Assembly: GCF_002973525.1 (NCBI RefSeq)
Contig: NZ_PVEN01000020.1
Coordinates: forward strand, 1 to 64,000
Reading direction: 5' to 3'
Length of the DNA: 64,000 nucleotides
Source of the DNA: Paraburkholderia sp. BL21I4N1
Lineage (GTDB): Bacteria; Pseudomonadota; Gammaproteobacteria; Burkholderiales; Burkholderiaceae
Below, in pieces: positions 44,070 to 52,999 of this stretch. How positions within the stretch are numbered: position 1 is the stretch's first letter; each line of letters starts with the position of its first letter. Below the pieces are notes generated by a model. That model did not search any database and was not told where the DNA came from. It saw only the letters and a list, made by a program, of their open reading frames with translations. The position numbers and the translations under genes were made by a program.

Positions 44070-45064
44070 GCGCCGCCGCCCCGAAAGCGCGTTTGAAAAC
44101 CTCGGCGATGATCGCGTCGATTGCCGGTGAAGGTCAGATCACGCGTTCGGCGCCGTTCGGTCACGCGCTGGTCGAACTGGCGCGCCACCGGCCCGAGGTG
44201 GTCGGCATGACCGCCGATCTCGGCAAATACACCGACCTGCATCTGTTCGCGAAGGCATACCCCGAACGCTTCTATCAGATGGGCATGGCCGAGCAACTGC
44301 TGATGGGCGCGGCGGCCGGCATGGCGCACGAAGGCGCACAGCCGTTCGTCACCACCTACGCGGTATTCGCCGCGCGCCGTGCGTACGACTTCATCCACCA
44401 GGCCATCGCCGAAGACAATCTCGACGTCAAGCTGGTCTGCGCGCTGCCGGGTCTCACGACCGGTTACGGCCCGAGCCACCAGGCGGCCGAAGACCTCGCG
44501 CTGTTCCGCGCGATGCCGAACCTCACGGTGATCGACCCGTGCGATGCGCTGGAAATCGAACAGATGGTGCCCGCCATCGCCGATCATCGCGGCCCGGTTT
44601 ACGCGCGCTTATTGCGCGGCAACGTGCCCGTCGTACTCGACGAATACGGCTACCGGTTCGAACTCGGCAAGGCAAAGCTGCTGCGCGACGGCGCCGAGGT
44701 ACTGATCGTCTCGTCCGGAATCATGACCATGCGCGCGCTGGAAACCGCCCGGGAACTTGCCACCGACCGCATCGACGTGGGCGTGCTGCATGTGCCGACC
44801 ATCAAACCGCTGGACTCCGTCACGCTGCTGCGCGAAGCACGCCGGCCGGGGAGGTTGGTGGTCGTCGCGGAGAACCATACGGTGATCGGCGGGCTCGGCG
44901 AAGCGGTGGCCAATGTGCTGCTGACCAACGGCGTCACCCCGCCGTTCCGCCAGATCGGCCTGCCCGACGCGTTTCTCGATGCGGGCGCGCTGCCCACGTT
45001 GCACGACCGTTACGGTATTTCCACGGCGGCTATGTGCGACACGATCAAAGACTGGCTGCGCTGA
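44066..45064 (+). CDS. Transketolase, C-terminal subunit
   Basis: The 332-residue protein has the pyrimidine-binding domain with the catalytic Glu in GMAEQLLMG and the segment TTGYGPSHQAAEDLALFR (key residues HQ, ED), followed by the C-terminal regulatory domain. The ATG overlaps the stop of the N-terminal subunit (ATGA), so both chains should be made in equal amounts. The full-length transketolase at 49175 has PTHQPVE in the equivalent place, so the two enzymes probably use different substrates. Confidence 0.9.
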   Translation: MSAAAPKARLKTSAMIASIAGEGQITRSAPFGHALVELARHRPEVVGMTADLGKYTDLHLFAKAYPERFYQMGMAEQLLMGAAAGMAHEGAQPFVTTYAVFAARRAYDFIHQAIAEDNLDVKLVCALPGLTTGYGPSHQAAEDLALFRAMPNLTVIDPCDALEIEQMVPAIADHRGPVYARLLRGNVPVVLDEYGYRFELGKAKLLRDGAEVLIVSSGIMTMRALETARELATDRIDVGVLHVPTIKPLDSVTLLREARRPGRLVVVAENHTVIGGLGEAVANVLLTNGVTPPFRQIGLPDAFLDAGALPTLHDRYGISTAAMCDTIKDWLR

Positions 45065-45084
45065 ACCGGTTTGACGACCGGCAA

Positions 45085-45106
45085 GCGTAGTCACCGCGTA
45101 GTCACC
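45085..45106 (+). repeat. Perfect tandem repeat, 2 x 11 bases (GCGTAGTCACC)
   Basis: Two identical 11-base units lie in the gap between the transketolase C-subunit and the short-chain dehydrogenase. The unit length equals about one helical turn. Confidence 0.85.
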
Positions 45107-45158
45107 AATAGCCAGCAACGTAGCAATCCATAAGCATTCCATTCAGGAGATCCGCATC

Positions 45159-45923
45159 ATGTCCGAGTCACGTCTTCTCGACGGCAAAGTCGCCGTTATT
45201 TCCGGTGGAGCGTCGCCGCGCGGTATCGGCATGGCGACCGCCCGCATGTTCGCCGCGCACGGCGCGCGCGTCGCGATTTTCGATCTCGACGAAAACGCCG
45301 CCGTGGAAGCCGCCGCATCGATCGGCAGCGCACATCGCGGCTATGCGTGCGACGTCACCGATCGCGGCGCGTGTCAGGCCGCCGTCGAACGCACAGTCGC
45401 CGACTTCGGCGCAATCGACGTGCTGATCAACAACGCCGGCATTACCCAGGCCGCCAAACTGCTCGATATCGACGCGGCGGGCTGGGATCGGATTCTCGAC
45501 GTCAATCTGCGCGGCGTGCTGTATCTGTCGCAAGCGGTCGTGCCGCAAATGAAGAAACAGAAGAGCGGCTCGATTGGCTGCATGTCGTCGGTGTCGGCGC
45601 AGCGCGGCGGCGGCATTCTCGGCGGCCCGCACTATTCGGCGGCGAAGGCGGGCGTGCTCGGTCTCGCCAAGGCGATGGCGCGGGAACTCGGCATTGACGG
45701 TATTCGGGTGAACTGCGTGACGCCGGGCCTGATTCAGACCGACATCAACGCCGGCAAGATCAGCGACGACAAACGCGGCGAGATTCTCGCCGGGATTCCT
45801 CTGGATCGCCTCGGTGTGCCCGACGACGTGGCCGGCGCGTTCCTGTTTCTCGCGTCGCCGCTGTCGTCGTATATCACGGGCGCCGTGATCGACGTGAACG
45901 GCGGCATGCTGATTCACGGCTGA
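45159..45923 (+). CDS. Short-chain dehydrogenase/reductase
   Basis: The 254-residue protein has the Rossmann motif in SGGASPRGIG (about 15-24), NNAG at 91-94, and the catalytic set Ser146, Tyr159, Lys163. It ends in the tetramer-forming DVNGGMLIHG tail usual for classical SDRs. It probably oxidises a polyol or hydroxyacid to the ketose/keto-acid used by the neighbouring transketolases. An AGGAG site precedes the ATG. The stop codon lies inside an 11-base tandem repeat. Confidence 0.9.
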   Translation: MSESRLLDGKVAVISGGASPRGIGMATARMFAAHGARVAIFDLDENAAVEAAASIGSAHRGYACDVTDRGACQAAVERTVADFGAIDVLINNAGITQAAKLLDIDAAGWDRILDVNLRGVLYLSQAVVPQMKKQKSGSIGCMSSVSAQRGGGILGGPHYSAAKAGVLGLAKAMARELGIDGIRVNCVTPGLIQTDINAGKISDDKRGEILAGIPLDRLGVPDDVAGAFLFLASPLSSYITGAVIDVNGGMLIHG

Positions 45924-45930
45924 TTCACGG
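45909..45930 (+). repeat. Perfect tandem repeat, 2 x 11 bases (CTGATTCACGG) across the SDR stop codon
   Basis: Two identical 11-base units overlap the end of the SDR gene. The duplication contains the stop codon, so the second copy lies outside the reading frame's end. It mirrors the separate 11-base tandem repeat upstream of the same gene. Confidence 0.85.
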
Positions 45931-45942
45931 TTGATGGACGAT

Positions 45943-45967
45943 TGAGTCATGACCTGTTCATGACTCA
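45943..45967 (+). repeat. Perfect 10-base inverted repeat with 5-base loop between SDR and TRAP genes
   Basis: TGAGTCATGA and TCATGACTCA are exact complements separated by CCTGT. No T run follows, so this is not a classical terminator. It could be an RNA stem that separates expression of the enzymes from the transporter, or an operator. Confidence 0.75.
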
Positions 45968-46069
45968 CAGGCGGTAGACGGGACAGGCGCGGCGAGCCAT
46001 ACGTGCAGCCACCGCGCCTTGAAGGCAAAAAACATAACGACGCGCGATCCGGAATTGGAGGAAGACACC

Positions 46070-47113
46070 ATGACTACCCGTTCGAACGCCCCCCAGGGCA
46101 TCAGTCGCCGCACCTTTCTGAAGGCCGGCGCGACCTTGACCGCCGCCGCGCCGTTATGGAGCGTGTCGCGCCGCGCGCTCGCCGCGCCCGAGTTCTCGTA
46201 CAAACTCGCGACCGGCCAGGACCCGACGCATCCGGTCAACATCCGCGCGCAGGAAGCGATCAACCACATTCGCGACGCGACCAACGGCCGTCTCGACATC
46301 AAGCTGTTTCCGCAGAATCAGCTAGGCTCAGACACCGACCTGCTCTCGCAGGTGCGCAACGGCGGCGTGGAATTCTTCAACCAGGCTTCGTCGATTCTGG
46401 CGACGCTCACGCCGGCCGCCGGCATCGTCAATACCGGTTTCGCGTTCAAGGATTACGACGCGGTCTGGAAAGCAATGGACGGCGACCTCGGCAATTACAT
46501 TCGCGCGCAAATCACCAAGTCCGGCATCGTGTCGGTCAGCAAAGTGTGGGACAACGGCTTCCGGCAGATCAGTTCGTCCACGCGTGCATTGCGCGCGCCC
46601 GCCGATCTGAAGGGCTTCAAGATTCGCGTGCCGCAGGCGCCGATGCTGACCTCGCTGTTCAAGGCGCTCGACGCGGGACCGGCGCCGATCAACTTCAACG
46701 AACTGTATTCGGCGCTGCAAACGGGCGTGGTGGAAGGTCAGGAGAATCCGCTGCCCATCATCGCCACCGCCAAGCTGTACGAAGTGCAGAAGTACATCAG
46801 CCTGACGTCGCACGTGTGGGACGGTTACTGGATTCTCGGCAACCGCGCCGCGTGGGAACGTCTGCCGGCCGACATTCGCGCGATCGTCACGCGCGAGTTC
46901 GAGAAGGCCGCGATGCTGCAACGCGCGGATATCGCGAAGCTCAGCAACTCGCTGCGCGACGATCTGAAGTCGAAGGGCATTACCTTCGTCGACGTGGATC
47001 GTGAAGCGTTCCGCGCCGCGCTGGCCAAGACGAGCTTCTACCGCGACTGGAAGGGCAAATACGGCGACGAAGCCTGGGGTCTGCTGGAGAAGTCCGTCGG
47101 AAAACTGGGGTAA
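46070..47113 (+). CDS. TRAP transporter substrate-binding protein (DctP family), Tat signal
   Basis: The 347-residue precursor has a twin-arginine signal (SRRTFLKAG at about 12-20, cleavage near ALAAP at 39). The DctP domain has the substrate-carboxylate-binding Arg186 in FKIRVPQ. DctP proteins bind carboxylates or related acids in the periplasm, so the ligand is probably an acid (sugar acid or hydroxyacid). A GGAGGA site precedes the ATG. It lies just before the fused membrane component. Confidence 0.92.
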   Translation: MTTRSNAPQGISRRTFLKAGATLTAAAPLWSVSRRALAAPEFSYKLATGQDPTHPVNIRAQEAINHIRDATNGRLDIKLFPQNQLGSDTDLLSQVRNGGVEFFNQASSILATLTPAAGIVNTGFAFKDYDAVWKAMDGDLGNYIRAQITKSGIVSVSKVWDNGFRQISSSTRALRAPADLKGFKIRVPQAPMLTSLFKALDAGPAPINFNELYSALQTGVVEGQENPLPIIATAKLYEVQKYISLTSHVWDGYWILGNRAAWERLPADIRAIVTREFEKAAMLQRADIAKLSNSLRDDLKSKGITFVDVDREAFRAALAKTSFYRDWKGKYGDEAWGLLEKSVGKLG

Positions 47114-47117
47114 TGCG

Positions 47118-48977
47118 ATGACCACGATCTTCTATTCGCACGACGCGCAGCACCGCTTCGCCTGCGCGCTCGATTCCGCGCTCGGGCATCTGGTGGAAAT
47201 TCCCGCCGCATTGCTGGTGCTGGCGGAAATCGGCGTGCTGCTGGCCGGCGTGACGAGCCGCTACGTGCTGCATGCGCCGCTCGTCTGGTCCGACGAACTC
47301 GCGTCGATGCTGTTCCTGTGGCTCGCCATGCTCGGCGCCGTGATCGCGTTGCGGCGCGGCGAGCATATGCGGATGACGGCGCTGGTTGGCATGGCGTCGC
47401 CGGGCGTGCGGGCGTTTCTCGACGTGGTGGCGATCGCCGCGCCGATCGCGTTTCTGGCGATGGTGGTCGGCCCCGCGATCAGCTTCGCGCAGGACGAGTC
47501 GTTTATCACCACGCCCGCGCTCGAACTGTCGAATTCGTGGCGCGCGGCCGCTTTGCCGATCGGCTCGGCGCTGATGCTGCTGGTCGCCGTGGTACGGCTC
47601 GCGCGCATGGGCAACTGGCGGCTGATTCTGGCCGCGCTGGCCACCGTCGGCGCGCTGGTCGGCGTCTTCGTTCTGCTCGGGCCGATGTTGCGCGATCTCG
47701 GCAATCTCAACCTGCTGATCTTTTTCGTCGGGCTCGTTGCGCTCGGCGTATTGAGCGGCGTGCCGATTGCATTCTCGTTCGGGCTCGCCACCTTCGGCTA
47801 CCTCGCGCTCACCACCAACACGCCGATGCCGGTGGTGGTCGGCCGGATGGACGAAGGGATGTCGCATCTGATTCTGCTGTCCGTGCCGCTGTTCGTGTTT
47901 CTCGGCCAGTTGATCGAGATGACCGGCATGGCCGCCGCGATGATCGCGTTTCTCGCGAGCCTGCTCGGCCATGTGCGCGGCGGTTTGTCGTATGTGCTGG
48001 TCGGCGCGATGTATCTGGTGTCCGGTATCTCGGGTTCGAAAGCCGCCGACATGGCCGCCGTCGCGCCCGTGCTGTTTCCGGAGATGAAAGCGCGCGGTGC
48101 GAAACCCGGCGATCTGGTCGCGCTGCTCGCCGCGACCGGCGCGCAAACTGAAACGATTCCGCCGAGCCTCGTTCTCATCACGCTCGGTTCGGTGACCGGC
48201 GTGTCGATCTCGGCGCTGTTCACGGGCGGCATGCTGCCTGGCATCGTGCTGGCGTTCACGTTGTGCCTCGTCGTGCAATGGCGCTACCGGCGCGAGGATA
48301 TGTCCGGCGTGAAGCGCGCGACGCGCGGCGAGATTCTGCGCAAGCTCGTGATCGCATTCCCGGCGCTGGCGTTGCCGTTCGTGATTCGCGCGGCCGTTGT
48401 CGAAGGCATCGCGACGGCGACCGAAGTGTCCACCATCGGCATTGCGTATGCGGTGCTGGCGGGCCTGCTGATCTATCGCCGCTTTGAATGGAGACGGCTC
48501 AAGCCGATGCTGATCGATACCGCGTCGCTGTCCGGCGCGATCCTGCTGATCATCGGCGCGGCCACCGCGATGGCGTGGGCGCTGACCCAGTCCGGCTTCT
48601 CGGGCCAGCTCGCGCAAACGCTGGGCGCGTTGCCCGGGGGCGCGGCGATGTTCATGGCGGCGTCGATCTGCGTGTTCGTGATTCTCGGCAGCGTGCTCGA
48701 AGGAATTCCGGCCATCGTGCTGTTCGGTCCGCTGATGTTCCCGATCGCGCGCGCCATGCACATTCACGACGTGCATTACGCCATGGTCGTGATCCTGTCG
48801 ATGGGCGTGGGCCTGTTCGCGCCGCCGTTCGGCGTGGGCTATTACTCCGCATGTGCCGTGAGCCGTATTCACCCGGACGAAGGCATGAAGCCGATTCTGG
48901 GCTATATCGCCGCGTTGATGGTCGGGTTGATCGTGGTGGCCGCGGTACCGTGGATCTCGATCGGGTTCCTGCATTGA
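47118..48977 (+). CDS. TRAP transporter fused small-plus-large membrane protein (DctQM)
   Basis: The 619-residue protein joins the four-helix DctQ part (about 1-175) to the twelve-helix DctM part (about 190-615) in one chain, as in SiaT-like systems. The DctM part has GLATFGYLAL and the ISGSKAADMAAVAP segment of the substrate region. It imports the DctP-bound acid with sodium ions. It starts four bases after the DctP stop. The next gene is the full-length transketolase. Confidence 0.92.
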   Translation: MTTIFYSHDAQHRFACALDSALGHLVEIPAALLVLAEIGVLLAGVTSRYVLHAPLVWSDELASMLFLWLAMLGAVIALRRGEHMRMTALVGMASPGVRAFLDVVAIAAPIAFLAMVVGPAISFAQDESFITTPALELSNSWRAAALPIGSALMLLVAVVRLARMGNWRLILAALATVGALVGVFVLLGPMLRDLGNLNLLIFFVGLVALGVLSGVPIAFSFGLATFGYLALTTNTPMPVVVGRMDEGMSHLILLSVPLFVFLGQLIEMTGMAAAMIAFLASLLGHVRGGLSYVLVGAMYLVSGISGSKAADMAAVAPVLFPEMKARGAKPGDLVALLAATGAQTETIPPSLVLITLGSVTGVSISALFTGGMLPGIVLAFTLCLVVQWRYRREDMSGVKRATRGEILRKLVIAFPALALPFVIRAAVVEGIATATEVSTIGIAYAVLAGLLIYRRFEWRRLKPMLIDTASLSGAILLIIGAATAMAWALTQSGFSGQLAQTLGALPGGAAMFMAASICVFVILGSVLEGIPAIVLFGPLMFPIARAMHIHDVHYAMVVILSMGVGLFAPPFGVGYYSACAVSRIHPDEGMKPILGYIAALMVGLIVVAAVPWISIGFLH

Positions 48978-49174
48978 ACCGCTGACACGCGAGGTTGCGT
49001 TACGTTGCCCTGAGCACGACGCAACGCGACCTCGCGCAGGCTTGCTCCGCCCGTTCTTTACGTTGCTCCCGTTTCTGCCGCTCTACCCGCTTCGCCGCCG
49101 AATCATTCCGTTCGTTCCAATCTATCCGATTGCCGCCGCCCGCCTGGCGGGCTGGCGTAGAGGAGCCTGTTGCC

Positions 49175-51262
49175 ATGTCCACCACCGAAGCCCAGCCCGC
49201 TGTGTTCAACGCTTCGCCCGCTTCCCTTGCGCATTCGGGCGCGCCGACGCAAGCCGCGTCGACGCTCGCGCAAACGAACGCGCAACCGCAAGCCCTTACG
49301 CTGCCGCTCGCCGACGCGATCCGCTTCCTCTCCATCGACGCGATCCTGCGCGCCGGCGAAGGCCATCAAGGCGTGCCGCTCGGCATGGCGGAAATCGCCA
49401 CCGCGCTATTCACCCGGCACCTCAAGTTCAATCCCGACGATCCCACGTGGCCCGATCGCGACCGCTTCGTGCTGTCGAACGGACATGGCTCGCTGCTGCT
49501 TTACGCACTGCTCTACCTGACCGGCTACAGCGCGATTAGCCTCGCGCAGCTTCAGTCGTTCCGCGAACTCGGCTCGCATTGCGCGGGTCACCCCGAATAC
49601 GAACCGGCGCACGGCATCGAAGCCACCACCGGCCCGCTCGGCCAGGGTATCGCCAACGCGTTCGGCATGGCGATCGCCGAAGCGTATCTCGCGGCGAAAT
49701 TCGGCCGCGATCTGGTCGATCACTACACGTACGCATTGGTCGGCGACGGCTGTTTGCAGGAAGGCATCGGCCAGGAAATGATTTCACTGGCCGGGCATCT
49801 GCAACTAGGCAAACTGATTCTCTGCTGGGACGACAACCAGATCACCGACGACGGCAGCACCGCGCTGTCGATCAGCGAAGACGTCTGCGCGCGCTTTCGG
49901 GTCGGCGGCTGGCAGGTGATCGAAGTGGACGGGCACGATCTGGAAGCGGTATCGGCGGCATTGACGATCGCGCGTGCGGACCCGCGACCTTCGATGATCG
50001 CGTGCAAGACCGTGATCGGCCGCGGCATTGCGCGCTTGCAAGGGCAGCGCGGCGGGCACAGCGGCAAGCTGTTCCAGGCCGACGCCGACGCGGCGCGCGA
50101 ACAGCTCGGCTGGCCGCATGCGCCGTTCGAGGTGCCCACCGAGGTCCTGAACTCGTGGCGCGCCGCTGGGCAACGCAGCGACGCGCAACATCGCGCATGG
50201 CAGGCGCGTGTCGCCGCGTTGCCGGAGGCGCAGCGCGCCGAGTTCAAGCGGGTGCAGTCCGGCCATCTGCCGCAAGGCTGGCGCGACGTGCTCGACGACT
50301 ATCGCAAGCGCGCTGTCGAGTGCAACGAAGCCCAGCCCGGCATCGCCGTGTCGGGTGAAATCAGCGACCTGCTCGCGCCATTGCTGCCGGAGCGCATGGT
50401 CGGCTGTGCCGATCTCGAAGCGCCCACCGGCCACAAGCGCCAGTTGCACGCCTTCACCGCCGCGGACCGCAGCGGCGCTTACGTTCACTGCGGCGTGCGC
50501 GAACATCTGATGGGCGCGATGGCCAACGGCATGGCCGCGCATGGCGGCGTGATCGCCACCAGCGTCACCTATCTGGCGTTCTCCGACTATCAACGGCCCG
50601 CCATGCGGATGGCCGCCTTAATGGCGTTGCCGGTGCATTTCGTGTTCAGCCACGACTCGATCGGCGTCGGCAAAAACGGGCCGACGCATCAGCCCGTCGA
50701 AATCCTTGCGTCGCTGCGCGCGATGCCGAACATGCGCGTGCTCCGCCCCGCCGACGCCGTGGAAGCCGCCGAATGCTGGGCGCTCGCGCTAGAACACCGC
50801 CATGGTCCGAGCACGCTGGTGTTCGCGCGCCAGGCGTTACCGTTGGTGCGCCGCGAACATAGCGCCGAGTCGTTGTCGAGACGCGGCGCTTACGTACTCG
50901 CCGAAGCGGACGGCGCACCGCGCGCCGTCACCCTGCTCGCCACGGGTTCCGAAGTGGCGCTGGCGTTGCAGGCACGACGTCGTTTGCAGGACGAAGGCAT
51001 TGCGACGGCGGTGGTGTCCATGCCCTGCTGGGAGATCTTCGACGAACAGGATGACGCCTACCGTGCGGCGGTGCTCGGCGCGGGCACGGTACGCGTGGGC
51101 GTCGAAGCGGCGTTGCGTTTCGGCTGGGATCGCTATCTCGGCGAGCGGGGTGGCTTCGTCGGGATGACGGGATTCGGTGCGTCGGCGTCGGCGGAAACGC
51201 TGTATGAACACTTCGGCATCACCGCGGAATATATCGTCGCTGAAGCGAAGCGGCACCTCTAA
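49175..51262 (+). CDS. Full-length transketolase (second transketolase of the cluster)
   Basis: The 695-residue protein has the whole transketolase layout: TPP-binding part with GDGCLQEG and WDDNQITDDG, the pyrimidine domain with the catalytic Glu in GVREHLMGAM, SIGVGKNGPTHQPVE, and the C-terminal domain. The first 45 residues are a low-complexity Ala/Thr/Gln-rich extension not usual in TktA. It may be a catabolic paralogue rather than the housekeeping enzyme, because it sits between a TRAP transporter and a 2-hydroxyacid dehydrogenase. An AGGAG site precedes the ATG at 49175. Confidence 0.92.
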   Translation: MSTTEAQPAVFNASPASLAHSGAPTQAASTLAQTNAQPQALTLPLADAIRFLSIDAILRAGEGHQGVPLGMAEIATALFTRHLKFNPDDPTWPDRDRFVLSNGHGSLLLYALLYLTGYSAISLAQLQSFRELGSHCAGHPEYEPAHGIEATTGPLGQGIANAFGMAIAEAYLAAKFGRDLVDHYTYALVGDGCLQEGIGQEMISLAGHLQLGKLILCWDDNQITDDGSTALSISEDVCARFRVGGWQVIEVDGHDLEAVSAALTIARADPRPSMIACKTVIGRGIARLQGQRGGHSGKLFQADADAAREQLGWPHAPFEVPTEVLNSWRAAGQRSDAQHRAWQARVAALPEAQRAEFKRVQSGHLPQGWRDVLDDYRKRAVECNEAQPGIAVSGEISDLLAPLLPERMVGCADLEAPTGHKRQLHAFTAADRSGAYVHCGVREHLMGAMANGMAAHGGVIATSVTYLAFSDYQRPAMRMAALMALPVHFVFSHDSIGVGKNGPTHQPVEILASLRAMPNMRVLRPADAVEAAECWALALEHRHGPSTLVFARQALPLVRREHSAESLSRRGAYVLAEADGAPRAVTLLATGSEVALALQARRRLQDEGIATAVVSMPCWEIFDEQDDAYRAAVLGAGTVRVGVEAALRFGWDRYLGERGGFVGMTGFGASASAETLYEHFGITAEYIVAEAKRHL

Positions 51263-51280
51263 ATCATCGGGGACATGACC

Positions 51281-52246
51281 ATGCATAAGATCGTTTTTCT
51301 CGACCGCGCGACGTTGGCGCCGCAAATCGTGTTGCGCGAGCCGCGCTTCGATCATCAACTCATCGAGCACGATCGCACCACGCCGGATCAGGTCCTTAAA
51401 CGTTTGGCGGGAGCCTCGATTGCGATTACCAACAAGGTCGCGCTCACCGAAAACCTGCTCGCGCAGTTGCCGGATTTAAAGCTCGTCGCGGTTGCCGCGA
51501 CCGGCACGGATTGCGTCGATAAAGCGGCATGCGAACGCCTCGGCATCGCGGTCAGCAATATTCGCGGCTATGCGATCAACACGGTGCCCGAGCACACCTT
51601 CGCGTTAATCCTCGCGCTGCGGCGCAATCTGATCGCCTATCGCGAGGACGTACTCGCCGGCGAGTGGCAGAAGTCCGGGCAATTCTGTTTCTTCACGCAC
51701 CCGATTCACGATCTGGCCGGCGCCCGGCTCGGCATCATCGGCGAAGGGGTATTGGGGCAGCGCGTCGCGGAAATCGGCAAAGCCTTCGGCATGCAGCCGA
51801 TGTTCGCCGCGCACAAAGGCCGCGAAGGGCTCGGCCCGTTGTACACGCCCTGGGACGAAGTGTTGGCGACCAGCGACATCGTCACCGTACACAGTCCGCT
51901 CACGCCGCACACGCGCAACATGCTGGCCATGCCCGAGTTTCGTGCCATGCAGCGGCGGCCGCTGCTAATCAACACGGCGCGCGGCGGACTGGTCGATGAA
52001 CACGCGCTGGTGCAGGCGCTCGACGAAGGGCTGATTAGCGGCGCGGGTTTCGATGTGACGGCGGGCGAGCCACCGGCCGACGACAACCCGCTGCTGCGCG
52101 TCGCCGGCCGGCCGAATGTGATTTTGACGCCGCATGTGGCGTGGGCTTCGGATGAGGCGCAGCAGGGCCTGGCGGATCAGTTGATGGACAACATCGAGAA
52201 CTTTGTCGCTGGGACGCCGAGTCATCTGGTGCGCGGGACTTATTGA
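51281..52246 (+). CDS. D-2-hydroxyacid dehydrogenase (glycerate dehydrogenase/hydroxypyruvate reductase-like)
   Basis: The 321-residue protein has the NAD-binding GEGVLG motif, the catalytic Arg in NTARGGLV, Glu in TAGEPPA, and His in LTPHVAW. Members reduce hydroxypyruvate to glycerate or oxidise D-2-hydroxyacids. The ATG at 51281 is chosen because a GGGGA site lies seven bases before it; the ATG at 51275 is too close to that site. Hydroxypyruvate is the classical ketol donor of transketolase, so this enzyme fits the metabolic logic of the cluster. Confidence 0.87.
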   Translation: MHKIVFLDRATLAPQIVLREPRFDHQLIEHDRTTPDQVLKRLAGASIAITNKVALTENLLAQLPDLKLVAVAATGTDCVDKAACERLGIAVSNIRGYAINTVPEHTFALILALRRNLIAYREDVLAGEWQKSGQFCFFTHPIHDLAGARLGIIGEGVLGQRVAEIGKAFGMQPMFAAHKGREGLGPLYTPWDEVLATSDIVTVHSPLTPHTRNMLAMPEFRAMQRRPLLINTARGGLVDEHALVQALDEGLISGAGFDVTAGEPPADDNPLLRVAGRPNVILTPHVAWASDEAQQGLADQLMDNIENFVAGTPSHLVRGTY

Positions 52247-52300
52247 ACGAAGACGAAGACGGACGCGGTGCGTCGCCCACGCGCCGCTGTCCCGATCCGC

Positions 52301-52990
52301 TCACAGCAACCGGAAAATCACCGGCACCAGCACCGCCGACGTGCAGCCCATCAGCGCCATGCCGAGCGTGGCGAAGGCCACGGCTTCCGAGCCGAACTCG
52401 AGCGCCCGCGTGATGCCGAAGGTGTGTGACGTCAACCCGAGCGTGAAACCCTTTACCGCCGGATTGTCGATACGAAGCGTCTCGAGCAGCAACGGCGTCA
52501 ACGTCACACCAACCAGCCCCGTGACGAATACACCGAGAATCGTCAACGGCACGGACCCGCCGATCTTGCTCGCCACCGACAAAGCAATCGGCGTCGTCAG
52601 CGATTTGGTGCTGAGGGCGCGCTCCATCAACGGACTCAACCCGAAGCCACGCCCCAGCAGCAACGCACTGCCCGTGACGGCCGCGCCGCCGAGCAAGGTC
52701 GCGAGCGCAATGCGCCACAGCACCGCTCGCGCCTTGTGGACGTTCTCGTAAAGCGGCACGGCCAGCGCGACCACGGCTGGCCCGAGCAGGTCGTGCAACG
52801 GCGCGGTGGCGTCGAAATACCGGTCATACGGCAGTCCGGTGCCCAGCAGCGCGGCCACCAGTACACTGGTGGCGATCAGCACGGGTTGCAGTATGGGCAG
52901 GTTCCCCGAACGCAGATACAGCCAGTTGCCGGCCGAATAGGCGGCAAGGGTGAGCGCGATAAGCCCCAGCGAAATCGTGGCAGTCGTCAT
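52301..52990 (-). CDS. lrgB: LrgB-family membrane protein
   Basis: The 229-residue protein has about six hydrophobic segments and the LrgB pattern STKSLTTPIAL and GLTSHTFGITRA. LrgB works with LrgA as a membrane complex linked to cell-wall hydrolase control, pyruvate uptake or glycolate/glycerate export in different organisms. It lies ten bases after lrgA. It is next to the 2-hydroxyacid dehydrogenase gene, convergent. Confidence 0.92.
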   Translation of the reverse strand: MTTATISLGLIALTLAAYSAGNWLYLRSGNLPILQPVLIATSVLVAALLGTGLPYDRYFDATAPLHDLLGPAVVALAVPLYENVHKARAVLWRIALATLLGGAAVTGSALLLGRGFGLSPLMERALSTKSLTTPIALSVASKIGGSVPLTILGVFVTGLVGVTLTPLLLETLRIDNPAVKGFTLGLTSHTFGITRALEFGSEAVAFATLGMALMGCTSAVLVPVIFRLL

Positions 52991-52999
52991 GGCCAGGCC

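Noticed and set aside
46980..48974. 664-codon open frame antisense to the DctQM gene
   Set aside because: It is extremely rich in Arg, His, Asp, Glu and Gln, has no recognisable domain, and mirrors a clear membrane protein. It is a usual shadow frame of GC-rich DNA.
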